Source: Actinomadura sp. DC4 (GTDB lineage: Bacteria; Actinomycetota; Actinomycetes; Streptosporangiales; Streptosporangiaceae). From it: a stretch of DNA of 64,000 nt. The position numbers and the translations under genes are program-made. This document shows positions 16,867 to 25,676 of this stretch, in pieces (the first letter of the stretch is position 1; the number at the start of each line of letters is the position of its first letter). Under the pieces are notes generated by a model. That model was not told where the DNA came from and searched no databases. It saw only the letters and a list, made by a program, of their open reading frames with translations. The DNA lies in contig NZ_JAUEQY010000002.1 of assembly GCF_030406325.1 (NCBI RefSeq), positions 434,001 through 498,000 on the forward strand, given 5' to 3'.

Positions 16867-17493
16867 TCACGCTTCCTCAAGCTCGGAACCTGCGATCAGG
16901 ACCTCCAGCGTGCGGGGGCCGTGGACGCCCTCGACGCGGTTGAGCTCGATGTCGCTCGTCGCCGACGGGCCGCTGATCCAGGTCAGCGGGCGTGTCGGGT
17001 CGAGGCGTTCCAGCGCCTCGGGGACCGTACGGACGATCTGGTCGCGGCGGACGACGCACAGGTGGTAGTCCGGCACCAGCGTCAGCGCGCGGCGGCCCTG
17101 GTCCTCTGACGCGTCCAGGATGATCGTGCCGGTCTCGGCGATCGCGACCGCGCAGCCCGTGACCACGCCGTCCAGGTCGTTCAGCGCGGCGTTCGTCAGC
17201 GGCGGGTCATCGCGTACCGCCTCGGCCTCGCCCAGCCACTCCTCCGAGATGCCGGCCGGCACGGCGAGCCGTCGTACGCCCCGGCGTGCCAGCGCCTCGG
17301 CGACGGCCGTGGCCGCGTCGTCGGCCTCGTGCACCACGGCCTTGTAGTCGACCAGCCGGTCGACCAGCAGCTCCACCACGTCCGGGCCGGAGCGGGTCCG
17401 CTCGTACTCGCGCGGCACGGGAAAGTCCTCGTCGCGGGGGACGTCGGAAAGCGCGGAGCGTACGCGGGACAGGATGCGCTCCCGGGAGCTCAT
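16867..17493 (-). CDS. lutC: Lactate utilization protein C (LutC)
   Basis: A 208-aa LUD-domain protein, third subunit of the LutABC complex that oxidises L-lactate to pyruvate. The C-terminal block with AIAETGTIILDASEDQGRR, then LTLVPDYHLCVV and ISGPSATSDIE, is typical of the family. The ATG at 17493 overlaps the lutB stop as ATGA. It is the last gene of an 11-gene leftward operon that begins at 27790. Lactate supply by the upstream sugar pathway explains its presence. Confidence 0.93.
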   Translation of the reverse strand: MSSRERILSRVRSALSDVPRDEDFPVPREYERTRSGPDVVELLVDRLVDYKAVVHEADDAATAVAEALARRGVRRLAVPAGISEEWLGEAEAVRDDPPLTNAALNDLDGVVTGCAVAIAETGTIILDASEDQGRRALTLVPDYHLCVVRRDQIVRTVPEALERLDPTRPLTWISGPSATSDIELNRVEGVHGPRTLEVLIAGSELEEA

Positions 17494-18884
17494 CGGTTCG
17501 CCCACCATTGACGGAACGACTCCTTCGGCGGCCGTGGGACGTCTCTCGTGTCGGACCAGGCCGACAGCGGACCGGGCAGGCGGCGCGGCGTCCAGCGGCG
17601 GAAGCGGCTCGCCGAGCGCTGGGTCATCGACAGCCAGCGCGGGGACTCGAGGACGCGCCGGGCCGCGCCCATCGCCAGGCGCTGCCCGTAGTGGCCGTGG
17701 GCCACGACCTTGGACCGCAGGTCGAGCAGCACCTCGGGGATGTTGATCGCGACCGGGCACACCTCGTAGCAGGCCCCGCACAGCGTCGAGGCGTACGGCA
17801 GCGACTCCTCCAGCGGCGAGGCCATCCCGCGCAGCTGCGGGGTCAGGATCGCGCCGATCGGGCCCGGGTACACCGACCCGTACGCGTGGCCGCCCGCACG
17901 CTCGTACACCGGGCAGACGTTCAGGCAGGCCGAGCAGCGGATACAGCGCAGCGCCTGCCGCCCGACCTCGTCGGCGAGCACCGACGTGCGCCCATTGTCG
18001 AGCAGGACCAGGTGGAACGTCTGGCCCTCGGTGGCGCCGGTCCACATCGAGGTGTACGGGTTCATCCGCTCGCCGGTGGACGAGCGCGGCAGGAGCTGCA
18101 TGAAGACCTCGAGGTCCTGCCAGGTCGGCAGGATCTTCTCGATGCCCACCACGGAGATCAGTGTCTCCGGCAGCGTCAGGCACATCCGCCCGTTGCCCTC
18201 GGACTCTAGGACGACGAGAGTGCCGGTGTCGGCGATCGCGAAGTTGGCGCCCGAGATGCCCACGCGGGCGGACAGGAAGCGTTCGCGCAGGTGGAGGCGG
18301 GCCGCCTCGGCGAGGGCGCGCGGGTCGTCCTTAAGGCCCTCCGGCGCCGGGCGCCCCCAGTCGGCCATGTGCTCCAGGAAGATCTCGCGGATCTCCGAGC
18401 GGTTGCGGTGGATGGCCGGGACCAGGATGTGGGAGGGCCAGTCGTCGCCGAGCTGCACGATCAGCTCCGCGAGGTCGGTCTCGTACGCGCGGATGCCCGC
18501 GGTCTCGAGCGCGGCGTTCAGCTCGATCTCCTGGGTGGCCATCGACTTGACCTTGACCACCTCGGTCTCGCCGGTGGCCTTGACCAGGTCGACGACGATC
18601 CGGTTGGCCTCCTCGGCGTCGGCGGCCCAGTGCACGGTGCCGCCGGCCGCCGTGACCGCGGCCTCCAGGCGCTCCAGGTGGACGTCCAGGTGCCGGAGCG
18701 TACGGTCCTTGATCGCGGCGCCCGCATCGCGCAGGGCGGCCCAGTCGGGCTGCTCGCCGACGACGGCGGCGCGCTTGGCCCGGATCGTGTGGGTGGCCTT
18801 GCGCAGGTTGTGCCGCAGCTGGGCGTCGGACACGGCCGTCTTCGCCGCCTCCGGAAAAGCGGGCATTCCGACGAAAGTGTTCAT
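17490..18884 (-). CDS. lutB: Lactate utilization iron-sulfur protein B (LutB)
   Basis: A 464-aa protein combining a LUD domain (about 60-290) with ferredoxin-like cysteine clusters (CIRCSACLNVCPVYE and CGACYEVCP) that bind [4Fe-4S] centres and pass electrons. It has the C-terminal DUF3390-like tail. GGAGG lies four bases before the ATG at 18884, 40 bases after lutA. It works with LutA and LutC in cytoplasmic L-lactate oxidation. Length and motifs are normal. Confidence 0.95.
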   Translation of the reverse strand: MNTFVGMPAFPEAAKTAVSDAQLRHNLRKATHTIRAKRAAVVGEQPDWAALRDAGAAIKDRTLRHLDVHLERLEAAVTAAGGTVHWAADAEEANRIVVDLVKATGETEVVKVKSMATQEIELNAALETAGIRAYETDLAELIVQLGDDWPSHILVPAIHRNRSEIREIFLEHMADWGRPAPEGLKDDPRALAEAARLHLRERFLSARVGISGANFAIADTGTLVVLESEGNGRMCLTLPETLISVVGIEKILPTWQDLEVFMQLLPRSSTGERMNPYTSMWTGATEGQTFHLVLLDNGRTSVLADEVGRQALRCIRCSACLNVCPVYERAGGHAYGSVYPGPIGAILTPQLRGMASPLEESLPYASTLCGACYEVCPVAINIPEVLLDLRSKVVAHGHYGQRLAMGAARRVLESPRWLSMTQRSASRFRRWTPRRLPGPLSAWSDTRDVPRPPKESFRQWWANR

Positions 18885-18924
18885 GAGTCCTCCTTCGCCG
18901 GCGGAGTGACGCCGTTCCGCTCGC

Positions 18925-19626
18925 TCATCGTTCGGCCTCCGTGGACGCGAGGATCTCCGCGAGGTGCATGACCCGTACGCCCGTGCGCTGCCGGGACAGC
19001 GCGCCGCCGATGTGCATCAGGCACGAGTTGTCGGCCGCGCAGAGCACCTCGGCCTCGGTGTCGAGGACGCTGCGCACCTTGTCGGAGCACATCGCGGCCG
19101 ACACCGAGGGGTTCTTCAGCGAGAACGTCCCGCCGAAGCCACAGCACTCCTCCGCGCCGCCGAGCGGCACGAGCGTCAGCCCGCGTACCTGCGACAACAG
19201 GTCGAGCGGGCGCGAACCGACCTTCAGCGAGCGCAGGGAGTGGCAGGTCGGGTGGTAGGTCACGGTGTGCGGGAAGTACGCGCCGACGTCGGTCACGCCG
19301 AGCACGTCGACGATGAACTCCGACAGCTCGAACACCCCGCCCGGTGGCGTGACGCCGAGGGAGGGATACCACTCCCGCACCATCGCGGCGCACGAGCCGG
19401 AGGGTACGACGACGGCCTCGTAACCGCCGACCGCGGAGACGAAACCCTTGGCCATCGGCCGGGCGTCGTCCCGGTAGCCGGTGTTGAAGTGCATCTGGCC
19501 GCAGCAGGTCTGGTCGGGCGGGAAGTCGACCTCGCAGCCCAGCCGCTCCAGCAATCGGACGACCGCCTTCCCCGTCTCGGGAAAGAGCATGTCATTGACA
19601 CAGGTGAGAAAAAGCGCGACGCGCAT
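18925..19626 (-). CDS. lutA: Lactate utilization protein A (LutA)
   Basis: A 233-aa protein with two cysteine-rich CCG domains: DQTCCGQMHFNTGY near residue 60 and EECCGFGGTFSLK near 160. These are characteristic of LutA/GlpC-type Fe-S or heterodisulfide-like centres. It starts four bases after the amidohydrolase gene, so it is embedded in the sugar operon rather than forming a separate lut operon. It forms the lactate-oxidising complex with LutB and LutC. Confidence 0.94.
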   Translation of the reverse strand: MRVALFLTCVNDMLFPETGKAVVRLLERLGCEVDFPPDQTCCGQMHFNTGYRDDARPMAKGFVSAVGGYEAVVVPSGSCAAMVREWYPSLGVTPPGGVFELSEFIVDVLGVTDVGAYFPHTVTYHPTCHSLRSLKVGSRPLDLLSQVRGLTLVPLGGAEECCGFGGTFSLKNPSVSAAMCSDKVRSVLDTEAEVLCAADNSCLMHIGGALSRQRTGVRVMHLAEILASTEAER

Positions 19627-19630
19627 GACC

Positions 19631-20425
19631 TCAACTTAGCTGGTAGATCCTTCGGGCGGTCTCGCCGAATACCTCGTAACGGTCGTCGGGGGCCACCGCC
19701 TCCTCGGCCAGCGCGCGGACCTGGCCCGGGCTCGCGGCCAGGGTGCAGACCGGCCAGTCCGAGCCGTACATCGTCCGGCTCGGGCCGAAGGCGGACAGGA
19801 CGTGCCGGGCGTACGGCAGGACGTCGGCCGGTTTCCAGTCCCGTGCCGCCTCGGTGACCAGGCCGGACAGCTTGACCGTGACGTTCGGGAGTGCGGCCAG
19901 GTCGGTGATCCAGCCCGCCCACGGTTCCCACATGCCGCCCGCGATGTCCGGCTTGCCGGCGTGGTCGAGCACGAAGGAGACCTCGGGCAGCCGGCGTACG
20001 ACGTCGAGGGCCGCGGCGGCCTGGGGCGGCTTGACGAGCAGGTCGTAGACCAGTCCGGCCGCGCCGACGGCCGCGAGGCCGCGGATCACCGGCGGGCGGG
20101 CCAGCCACGCCGGGTCGGGCTCGTCCTGGACCAGGTGGCGGATGCCGACGAGCGGGCCCGCGGCGCGAAGCGCGGCCAGGCGGCCGGCCACGTCCGGCGC
20201 GGTCAGGTCGGTCCAGCCGACCACGCCCGCGACCGGCGCGGCGAGGAGTTCGGCCGTCTCGGCCTCGTCCATCACCGCCTGGACGACGACGCTCGACTCG
20301 GCACCCGTGGCCTCGGTGTAGCGGGCGAGGTCGAAGCGGCCCCGGATCGGGTCGGCCCACGGCCCGTCCATCCAGGCGTACTCGCGCTTGGCCGTGTCCC
20401 AGAGATGGTGGTGCGCGTCGATCAC
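19631..20425 (-). CDS. Amidohydrolase-family sugar lactonase (probable L-fucono-lactonase)
   Basis: A 264-aa TIM-barrel hydrolase of the amidohydrolase_2 group, with IDAHHHLWD at the N-terminus (metal ligands), a central LDHAGKPDI and a C-terminal MYGSDWPVC. COG3618 enzymes of this size include L-fuconolactone and L-rhamnonolactone hydrolases. The GTG at 20425 overlaps the preceding aldo/keto reductase stop as GTGA. Lactonase identity is inferred from the adjacent aldose dehydrogenase and fuconate dehydratase, which need a lactone-opening step between them. Confidence 0.85.
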   Translation of the reverse strand: MIDAHHHLWDTAKREYAWMDGPWADPIRGRFDLARYTEATGAESSVVVQAVMDEAETAELLAAPVAGVVGWTDLTAPDVAGRLAALRAAGPLVGIRHLVQDEPDPAWLARPPVIRGLAAVGAAGLVYDLLVKPPQAAAALDVVRRLPEVSFVLDHAGKPDIAGGMWEPWAGWITDLAALPNVTVKLSGLVTEAARDWKPADVLPYARHVLSAFGPSRTMYGSDWPVCTLAASPGQVRALAEEAVAPDDRYEVFGETARRIYQLS

Positions 20426-21339
20426 AATTCGTCCCAGAGGGCGTCGGGGATGTCCCGTTCGAACAGGTCGGCGTTGTCGTCGACCTCGGCGGCGGACCGG
20501 CAGCCGGTGACCACGGAGGCCACGGCCGGGTGCCGCAGCGGGAAGCGCAGGGCCGCCGCGCGCAGCGGTACGCCGTGGCCCGCGCAGATCTCCTCCAGCC
20601 GGGCCACGCGCGCCAGCAGGTCCGGCGGCGCGGGCCGGTAGTCGTACGTCGTGCCGCCGGCGAGCAGGCCGGAGTTGTAGACGCCGCCGACCACCACAGA
20701 CGTACCCCGCCGTTCGCAGGCGGGCAGCAGGTCCTCCAGGGCCGACCGGTCCAGGAGGGTGTAGCGACCGGCGCACAGGACCACATCGAGGTCGAGGCGC
20801 TCGACGAACCGCGTCAGCATCGCGGACTGGTTCATGCCGGCCCCGATGGCCCCGATGACGCCCTGCTCGCGGAGCGCGGCGAGCGCCGGGTACGCCGCCG
20901 CGTACACCTCCTCCTCGTGGTCGTCGGGGTCGTGCATGAACACGATGTCCACGCGGTCCGTGCCGAGACGCTCCAGCGACTCCGACAGCGACCGCAGGAT
21001 CCCCTCCGCGCTCCAGTCCCACACGCGCCGGAACGGGGGCGCGTCGGCGAACTCGCTCCGTTCGGCCGGCTCCCCAGGCTGGAGCGGGACGAGCATCCGC
21101 CCGACCTTCGTGGAGATCACGCAGTCGCCGGTCAGGCCGCCGCCGAGGTAACTCTCAGCCCGGCCCGCACCGTAGTGCGGTGCGGTGTCGAAGTAGCGGA
21201 TGCCCCGGTCGAGGGCGCGCCGTATGGTCGCTGCGGCCTCGGCGTCGGAGACGGCCGCGTACAGTCCCGCGATGCCCGCGCCGCCGAGCCCCAAAGTGGT
21301 GATCTCGACCGAGGTGTTCCCGAGCGTGCGAAGTTCCAC
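20422..21339 (-). CDS. Aldo/keto reductase, probable L-fucose 1-dehydrogenase
   Basis: A 305-aa AKR barrel. The catalytic Asp/Tyr motif is FDTAPHYGAG, the Lys motif STKVGRM and the His motif IVFMHDPDD. The sequence resembles the D-threo-aldose/L-fucose dehydrogenase branch, which oxidises the sugar at C1 to the lactone. I use the GTG at 21339, two bases after the permease stop. It is the first catabolic step in the inferred L-fucose pathway. Substrate choice among fucose-like aldoses cannot be settled from sequence. Confidence 0.85.
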   Translation of the reverse strand: MELRTLGNTSVEITTLGLGGAGIAGLYAAVSDAEAAATIRRALDRGIRYFDTAPHYGAGRAESYLGGGLTGDCVISTKVGRMLVPLQPGEPAERSEFADAPPFRRVWDWSAEGILRSLSESLERLGTDRVDIVFMHDPDDHEEEVYAAAYPALAALREQGVIGAIGAGMNQSAMLTRFVERLDLDVVLCAGRYTLLDRSALEDLLPACERRGTSVVVGGVYNSGLLAGGTTYDYRPAPPDLLARVARLEEICAGHGVPLRAAALRFPLRHPAVASVVTGCRSAAEVDDNADLFERDIPDALWDEL

Positions 21340-21341
21340 CG

Positions 21342-22355
21342 CTACTCCTGGGCCTGTCCCGAGGTGATCCGGCTGATGATGAGGGCGACGAGGATGATCC
21401 CACCGTTCAGCGCGCCGATCCACTGCGCCGGGACGCCGGCGAGGGTCAGCACGTTCTGGATCATGTAGAGGAGCAGGATGCCGGTGAAGGCGCCGAAGAC
21501 CGTGCCGCGCCCGCCGTTCAGCGAGACACCGCCGATGACCGCCGCCGCGAACACCGTGAAGATCGCGCCGTTGCCCTGGCTGGCCGCGACGGAGGCGAGG
21601 CGGCCGGTCAGCAGCAGGCCGCCGAGCGCGGCGAGCAGGCTGCCGATGACGAGCGCCGCCCACAGCACCCGGTCCACGCGGATGCCCGCCGCCCGCGCCG
21701 CGTCGGGGTTGCCGCCGATGGCGTACAGCGACCGGCCGAACCTCGTGTAGCCGGTCACCACGATCGCGACGGCGTACAGGATCAGGCAGATCCAGATCGA
21801 GGCGGGCAGACCGAGCCACACCGCGTTGCCGAGGTAGATCATCGAGCTCGGCAGGTTGAAGAACGTCTTGCCGCCGGTGATGCCGGTCAGCAGGCCGCGC
21901 AGCACGATCAGCATGCCGAGCGTGACAATGAAGCCGTTGAGCCGGAACCGTACGATCAGCAGGCCGTTCACCCAGCCGATGACCGCGCCCGCGACGAGCG
22001 TCAGCGGGATCGACCAGCCGCCGGACAGCCAGCCGAGCCCGTGCGCGATCCCGGGCGAGAGGACCAGCCAGGCGGCGACACCGGGCGCGAGGCCGAACGT
22101 CGACTCCAGCGACAGGTCCATCCGCCCGCAGATCAGGACGAGCGCCTCGGCCAGTACGAGCAGCGAGATCTCCGACTGCTGCTGCAGGACGTTGACGAGG
22201 TTGTCCCAGTGCAGGAACACCGGGCTGACGAGGTAGCCGACGATCGCGATCACGATGATCGCGGGCACGAGCGCGAGATCCCGTAGTCGCGCGAGCCTGG
22301 GCGCCGCGATCCGGGCACGGCCCGGCGCGGCGACGGCCGTCTGGGTCTCAGTCAC
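21342..22355 (-). CDS. Sugar ABC transporter permease (RbsC-like)
   Basis: A 337-aa integral membrane protein of the BPD_transp_2 family, with about ten hydrophobic segments from residue 25 onward and the conserved GGRGTVFGAFTGILLL near the C-terminus. It overlaps the ATPase gene by eight bases. Together with 22348-23874 and 23871-24923 it forms a carbohydrate importer of the ribose/autoinducer-2 class, here most likely for L-fucose. Confidence 0.93.
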   Translation of the reverse strand: MTETQTAVAAPGRARIAAPRLARLRDLALVPAIIVIAIVGYLVSPVFLHWDNLVNVLQQQSEISLLVLAEALVLICGRMDLSLESTFGLAPGVAAWLVLSPGIAHGLGWLSGGWSIPLTLVAGAVIGWVNGLLIVRFRLNGFIVTLGMLIVLRGLLTGITGGKTFFNLPSSMIYLGNAVWLGLPASIWICLILYAVAIVVTGYTRFGRSLYAIGGNPDAARAAGIRVDRVLWAALVIGSLLAALGGLLLTGRLASVAASQGNGAIFTVFAAAVIGGVSLNGGRGTVFGAFTGILLLYMIQNVLTLAGVPAQWIGALNGGIILVALIISRITSGQAQE

Positions 22356-23874
22356 GGATGCCCTCCATGGCGGCGATGAGTTCGTGGTCGGTCCAGCCCC
22401 GGGCCATCTCGGCGACGATCTCGCCCTTGAACAGGACGATCACGCGGTCGCAGGGGCGTAGGTCATCGAGGTCGTCGGAGACGACGAGGACGCCGGCGCC
22501 TCGTGCCGCCGCGGCCGAGGCGGCGCCGAGCAGCGTCTCCTTGGCCCGTACGTCCACTCCGGCGGTCGGCTGCATCAGGACCAGTGCCTTCGGGTCGTTG
22601 GCCAGGGCTCGGGCCATCACGACCTTCTGCTGGTTGCCGCCGGACAGCGCGGCGACCGGCTGTTCGGGGCCGGCCGCCTTGATGGTGAGGCGCTCGATCG
22701 CTTCGGCGCCCAGCCCGGCGCGGCGTCGCGACCCGACGAAACCGAACCGGCCGAGGCGTTCGGGGACGGTGAGTGTGGTGTTCTCGGCGATCGACAGCTC
22801 CGGGACCAGGCCCTCGCGGTGCCGGTCCTGGGGCACGAAACCGGCGCCGGCGCGGAGTGCGGCCGGCACGCTGCCCGGCTTGGGCCGCACGCCGCCGATC
22901 TCGACCGTGCCGTACGCGGCACGGCGCAGGCCGACGACGGCCTCGCCGACCGCCATCTTCCCCGAGCCGCCCGACCCGGCCAGCCCGACGAGCTCGCCGG
23001 GCGCGACCGTCAGCGACACGTCCGTGAAGACGCCCGGCAGGCCGAGCCCGCTCACCTCGAGCGCCGGGGTGCCCTCGCCGGGCGCCGGGCGTCCGGCGTC
23101 GGGTTCGATCAGGCTCGTGGCCTCGCCGGTCATCGCGGCGACGAGCGCGGTCTTGTCGAGTTCGGCCACCGATGAGGTGACGATGTGCCGGGCGTCGCGC
23201 AGCACCGTGACGGTGTCGCAGACCTCGTACACCTCGTCGAGGTGGTGGCTGATGAACAGGAAGGTCACGCCGGACTCTCGCAGGGAGCGCATCCGGGCGA
23301 ACAGCCGCTCGATCGCGCTGCCGTCGAGCTGCGCGGTCGGCTCGTCCAAGACGATGAAGCGCGAGCCGTGGGACAGGGCGCGCGCGATCTCCACGAGCTG
23401 GCGCTGTTCGACGCTGAGCTTCTCGGCCGGCGCGCGGACGTCGACGTCGACCTCCCAGGCGTCGAGCAGTTCACGCGCGCGGCGGCGGAGCGCGCCCCAG
23501 GAGATCAGGCCCGAACCCTGCCTGTTCAGGAAGAGGTTCTCGGCGACGGACAGTGAGGGGATGACCGTGGAGCGCTGGTAGACGCACGCGACCCGGCCTC
23601 GCCAGGCCTCGCGGTCCGCCAGCGGGGGCGCGGGCTCGCCGCCGAACTCCACCGTGCCCGCGTCCGGCGCCACCAGCCCGGTGAGCACCGACACGAGCGT
23701 CGACTTGCCCGCGCCGTTGCGGCCGACGAGGGCGTGCACCTGACCGCCCTCGACCTCCAGCGACACCTCGTCCAGCGCGACGGTGACGCCGAACCTCTTG
23801 CTGATCGTGTGTGCCGCCGCGACCGGTCGTGTCGTCTCCACACGACCGGCCGCGGCGCCTTCGGGATCCGTCAT
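22348..23874 (-). CDS. Sugar ABC transporter ATP-binding protein (RbsA-like, two ATPase domains)
   Basis: A 508-aa fusion of two ABC ATPase domains. The first has Walker A GRNGAGKS (about 52), signature LSVEQRQLVEIARAL and Walker B FIVLDEPTA. The second has a degenerate Walker A (GSGGSGKMAVGE), a LSGGNQQKVVMARAL signature and an LMQPTAGVDVRAKE Walker B region. The degenerate second site is usual for this class. Its start overlaps the binding-protein stop as ATGA. Confidence 0.94.
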   Translation of the reverse strand: MTDPEGAAAGRVETTRPVAAAHTISKRFGVTVALDEVSLEVEGGQVHALVGRNGAGKSTLVSVLTGLVAPDAGTVEFGGEPAPPLADREAWRGRVACVYQRSTVIPSLSVAENLFLNRQGSGLISWGALRRRARELLDAWEVDVDVRAPAEKLSVEQRQLVEIARALSHGSRFIVLDEPTAQLDGSAIERLFARMRSLRESGVTFLFISHHLDEVYEVCDTVTVLRDARHIVTSSVAELDKTALVAAMTGEATSLIEPDAGRPAPGEGTPALEVSGLGLPGVFTDVSLTVAPGELVGLAGSGGSGKMAVGEAVVGLRRAAYGTVEIGGVRPKPGSVPAALRAGAGFVPQDRHREGLVPELSIAENTTLTVPERLGRFGFVGSRRRAGLGAEAIERLTIKAAGPEQPVAALSGGNQQKVVMARALANDPKALVLMQPTAGVDVRAKETLLGAASAAAARGAGVLVVSDDLDDLRPCDRVIVLFKGEIVAEMARGWTDHELIAAMEGIRD

Positions 23875-24923
23875 TTGATCTGGTTGCCCCAGAGCTGCGG
23901 GTCCGTCTCCTTGAGCGAGCCCGGATACGCGCCGTCCTTGGTGACGAGCGGCGCGGGCAGCTGGTCTTCCAGTACGCCCGGCCGCGGTGCGACGATCACG
24001 GAGCCGTGGTCGGTCTTGCCGGGAGCGAACTTCTGCCCGGCGATGGCGGCCTTGATGTAGAACAGCGCGTACTTGGCGTACAGGTCGGCGGGCTGGGACA
24101 CGGTCGCGTCGATCTGCCCCGCGCCGATCGCCTTCATCTCCTCGGGGATGCCGTCATTGGAGACGATCGCGATGTGCTTGGGGTCGCTCGGCGGGACCAG
24201 GCGGCCCTTCTGCTTGAGCACGTTGAGCGTCGGGGCCAGGAACGCGCCGCCGGCCTGCATGTAGATCCCGTTGAGGTCGGGGTTGGCGGCGAGGGCGGTC
24301 TGCAGCTTGTTGGCGCCGACGTCGCCCTTCCACTCGGTCGCCAGGCCGATGACCTTGATGCCCGGGTAGCTCTGTGTCATGCACTGGTTGAAGGCGTCGG
24401 TACGGTCCCGGCCGTTGATCGAGGCGAGGTCGCCCTCGAGCATGGCGACCTTGCCCTTGCCCTTGAGCGTGTCGCCGAGGAACTTACATGCCTTCTGCCC
24501 GTACGCCCGGTTGTCCGCGCGGACGACCATGTAGACGTCGCCGCTGTCCGGCCGCGTGTCGACGGTGACGACGGGGATCTTCTTCTGCTTGAGCTGGACG
24601 AGCGTGGGAGCGACGGCGGCGGTGTCCTGCGGGGCGAGCACGACGCCCTTGACGCCCTGGCCGATGAGCGTCTGGACGTTGGCGGTCAGCTTGGCGATGT
24701 CGTTCTCGGAGTTGGTGGTCTTCAGGTCCAGCCCGTCCTGCTTGCCGAACTGCGGTACGTACTTGATGTAGGAGTTCCAGAAGTCCGTGTCAGAGCGGGG
24801 GTAGTCGAGTCCGACCACCTTGCCGCCCCCGCCTCCTCCGCCGCCGCTGTTGTCGTTGCAGGCCGTCACCAGCGACGCGGCTGCGGCGAGCGCCGCGCCG
24901 GCCGCGAGGGTCTTTCGCTTCAT
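23871..24923 (-). CDS. Sugar-binding lipoprotein of ABC transporter
   Basis: A secreted lipoprotein of about 350 aa. A Lys/Arg-rich N-terminus and hydrophobic stretch lead to the lipobox LVTAC (Cys 22), then a Gly-rich linker and a periplasmic-binding-protein type 1 fold (KVVGLDYPRSDTDFW; VVVRADNRAYG). I choose the ATG at 24923, with GAGGA five bases upstream; an ATG at 24935 overlapping the SDR stop would add four residues. It captures the sugar outside the membrane for the permease encoded downstream. Confidence 0.93.
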   Translation of the reverse strand: MKRKTLAAGAALAAAASLVTACNDNSGGGGGGGGKVVGLDYPRSDTDFWNSYIKYVPQFGKQDGLDLKTTNSENDIAKLTANVQTLIGQGVKGVVLAPQDTAAVAPTLVQLKQKKIPVVTVDTRPDSGDVYMVVRADNRAYGQKACKFLGDTLKGKGKVAMLEGDLASINGRDRTDAFNQCMTQSYPGIKVIGLATEWKGDVGANKLQTALAANPDLNGIYMQAGGAFLAPTLNVLKQKGRLVPPSDPKHIAIVSNDGIPEEMKAIGAGQIDATVSQPADLYAKYALFYIKAAIAGQKFAPGKTDHGSVIVAPRPGVLEDQLPAPLVTKDGAYPGSLKETDPQLWGNQIK

Positions 24924-24931
24924 CGCGATCC

Positions 24932-25675
24932 TCATTTCTCTGGTCGAAGTCGCAGGCCGTCCATGCCCCCGTCGACCGCCAGCGCGGTTCCTGTCGTCGC
25001 CGAGGCGAACGGGCTGGCCAGGTAGGCGATCGCCGCGGCGACCTCCTGGGCGCTGACCAGGCGTCCGGTCGGCTGGCGGGCCTCGAGTGCGGCCCGCTCC
25101 GCCTCCGGGTCGGCCGCCGCGTCGAGCAGCCGGCCGATCCAGGGGGTGTCCGCGGTTCCGGGATTCACGCAGGTGACGCGGATCCCCTCACGTAGGTGGT
25201 CCGCCGCCATCGCGAGGGTGAGCGACAGCACGGCTCCTTTGGTGGCCGAGTACAGCGCCCTGCTGGGCAGGCCGACCGTGGCCGCGATCGAGCAGGTGTT
25301 GACGATCGCGGCGTGCTCGGACCGGCGCAGGTGCGGCAGTGCCGCGCGGGCCATCCGCACCATGCCGAACACGTTGACGTCGAAGACCCCGTGCCACTCG
25401 GCGTCGTCGTTGTCCTCGACGGTGCCCTGCGCGCCGATGCCGGCGTTGTTGACGAGCACGTCCAGGCCGCCGAGGTGCTCCGCGGCCTGCCCGACCGCCG
25501 TACGGACCTGGGCGTCGTCGCGTACGTCCGCGCGGACGCCGTACAGCGGCTCGGGCGGATCGCTCAGGTCGAGGCAGGCGACGGCGGCGCCGCGCTCGGT
25601 CAGCAACCGGGCGGTGGCGAGCCCGATGCCGGACGCGCCGCCGGTGACGATGGCTCTGATTCCGGTGAACTCCAC
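24932..25675 (-). CDS. SDR oxidoreductase, probable 2-keto-3-deoxy-L-fuconate 4-dehydrogenase
   Basis: A 247-aa classical short-chain dehydrogenase: TGGASGIG nucleotide motif, NNAGIGAQG, and catalytic YSATKGA. The GTG at 25675 has GGAGG seven bases upstream, immediately after the dehydratase gene. Its place between an L-fuconate dehydratase and an FAH hydrolase matches the oxidative branch of L-fucose degradation, where the 4-hydroxyl of 2-keto-3-deoxy-L-fuconate is oxidised. The specific substrate is inferred from context. Confidence 0.88.
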   Translation of the reverse strand: MEFTGIRAIVTGGASGIGLATARLLTERGAAVACLDLSDPPEPLYGVRADVRDDAQVRTAVGQAAEHLGGLDVLVNNAGIGAQGTVEDNDDAEWHGVFDVNVFGMVRMARAALPHLRRSEHAAIVNTCSIAATVGLPSRALYSATKGAVLSLTLAMAADHLREGIRVTCVNPGTADTPWIGRLLDAAADPEAERAALEARQPTGRLVSAQEVAAAIAYLASPFASATTGTALAVDGGMDGLRLRPEK

Positions 25676-25676
25676 G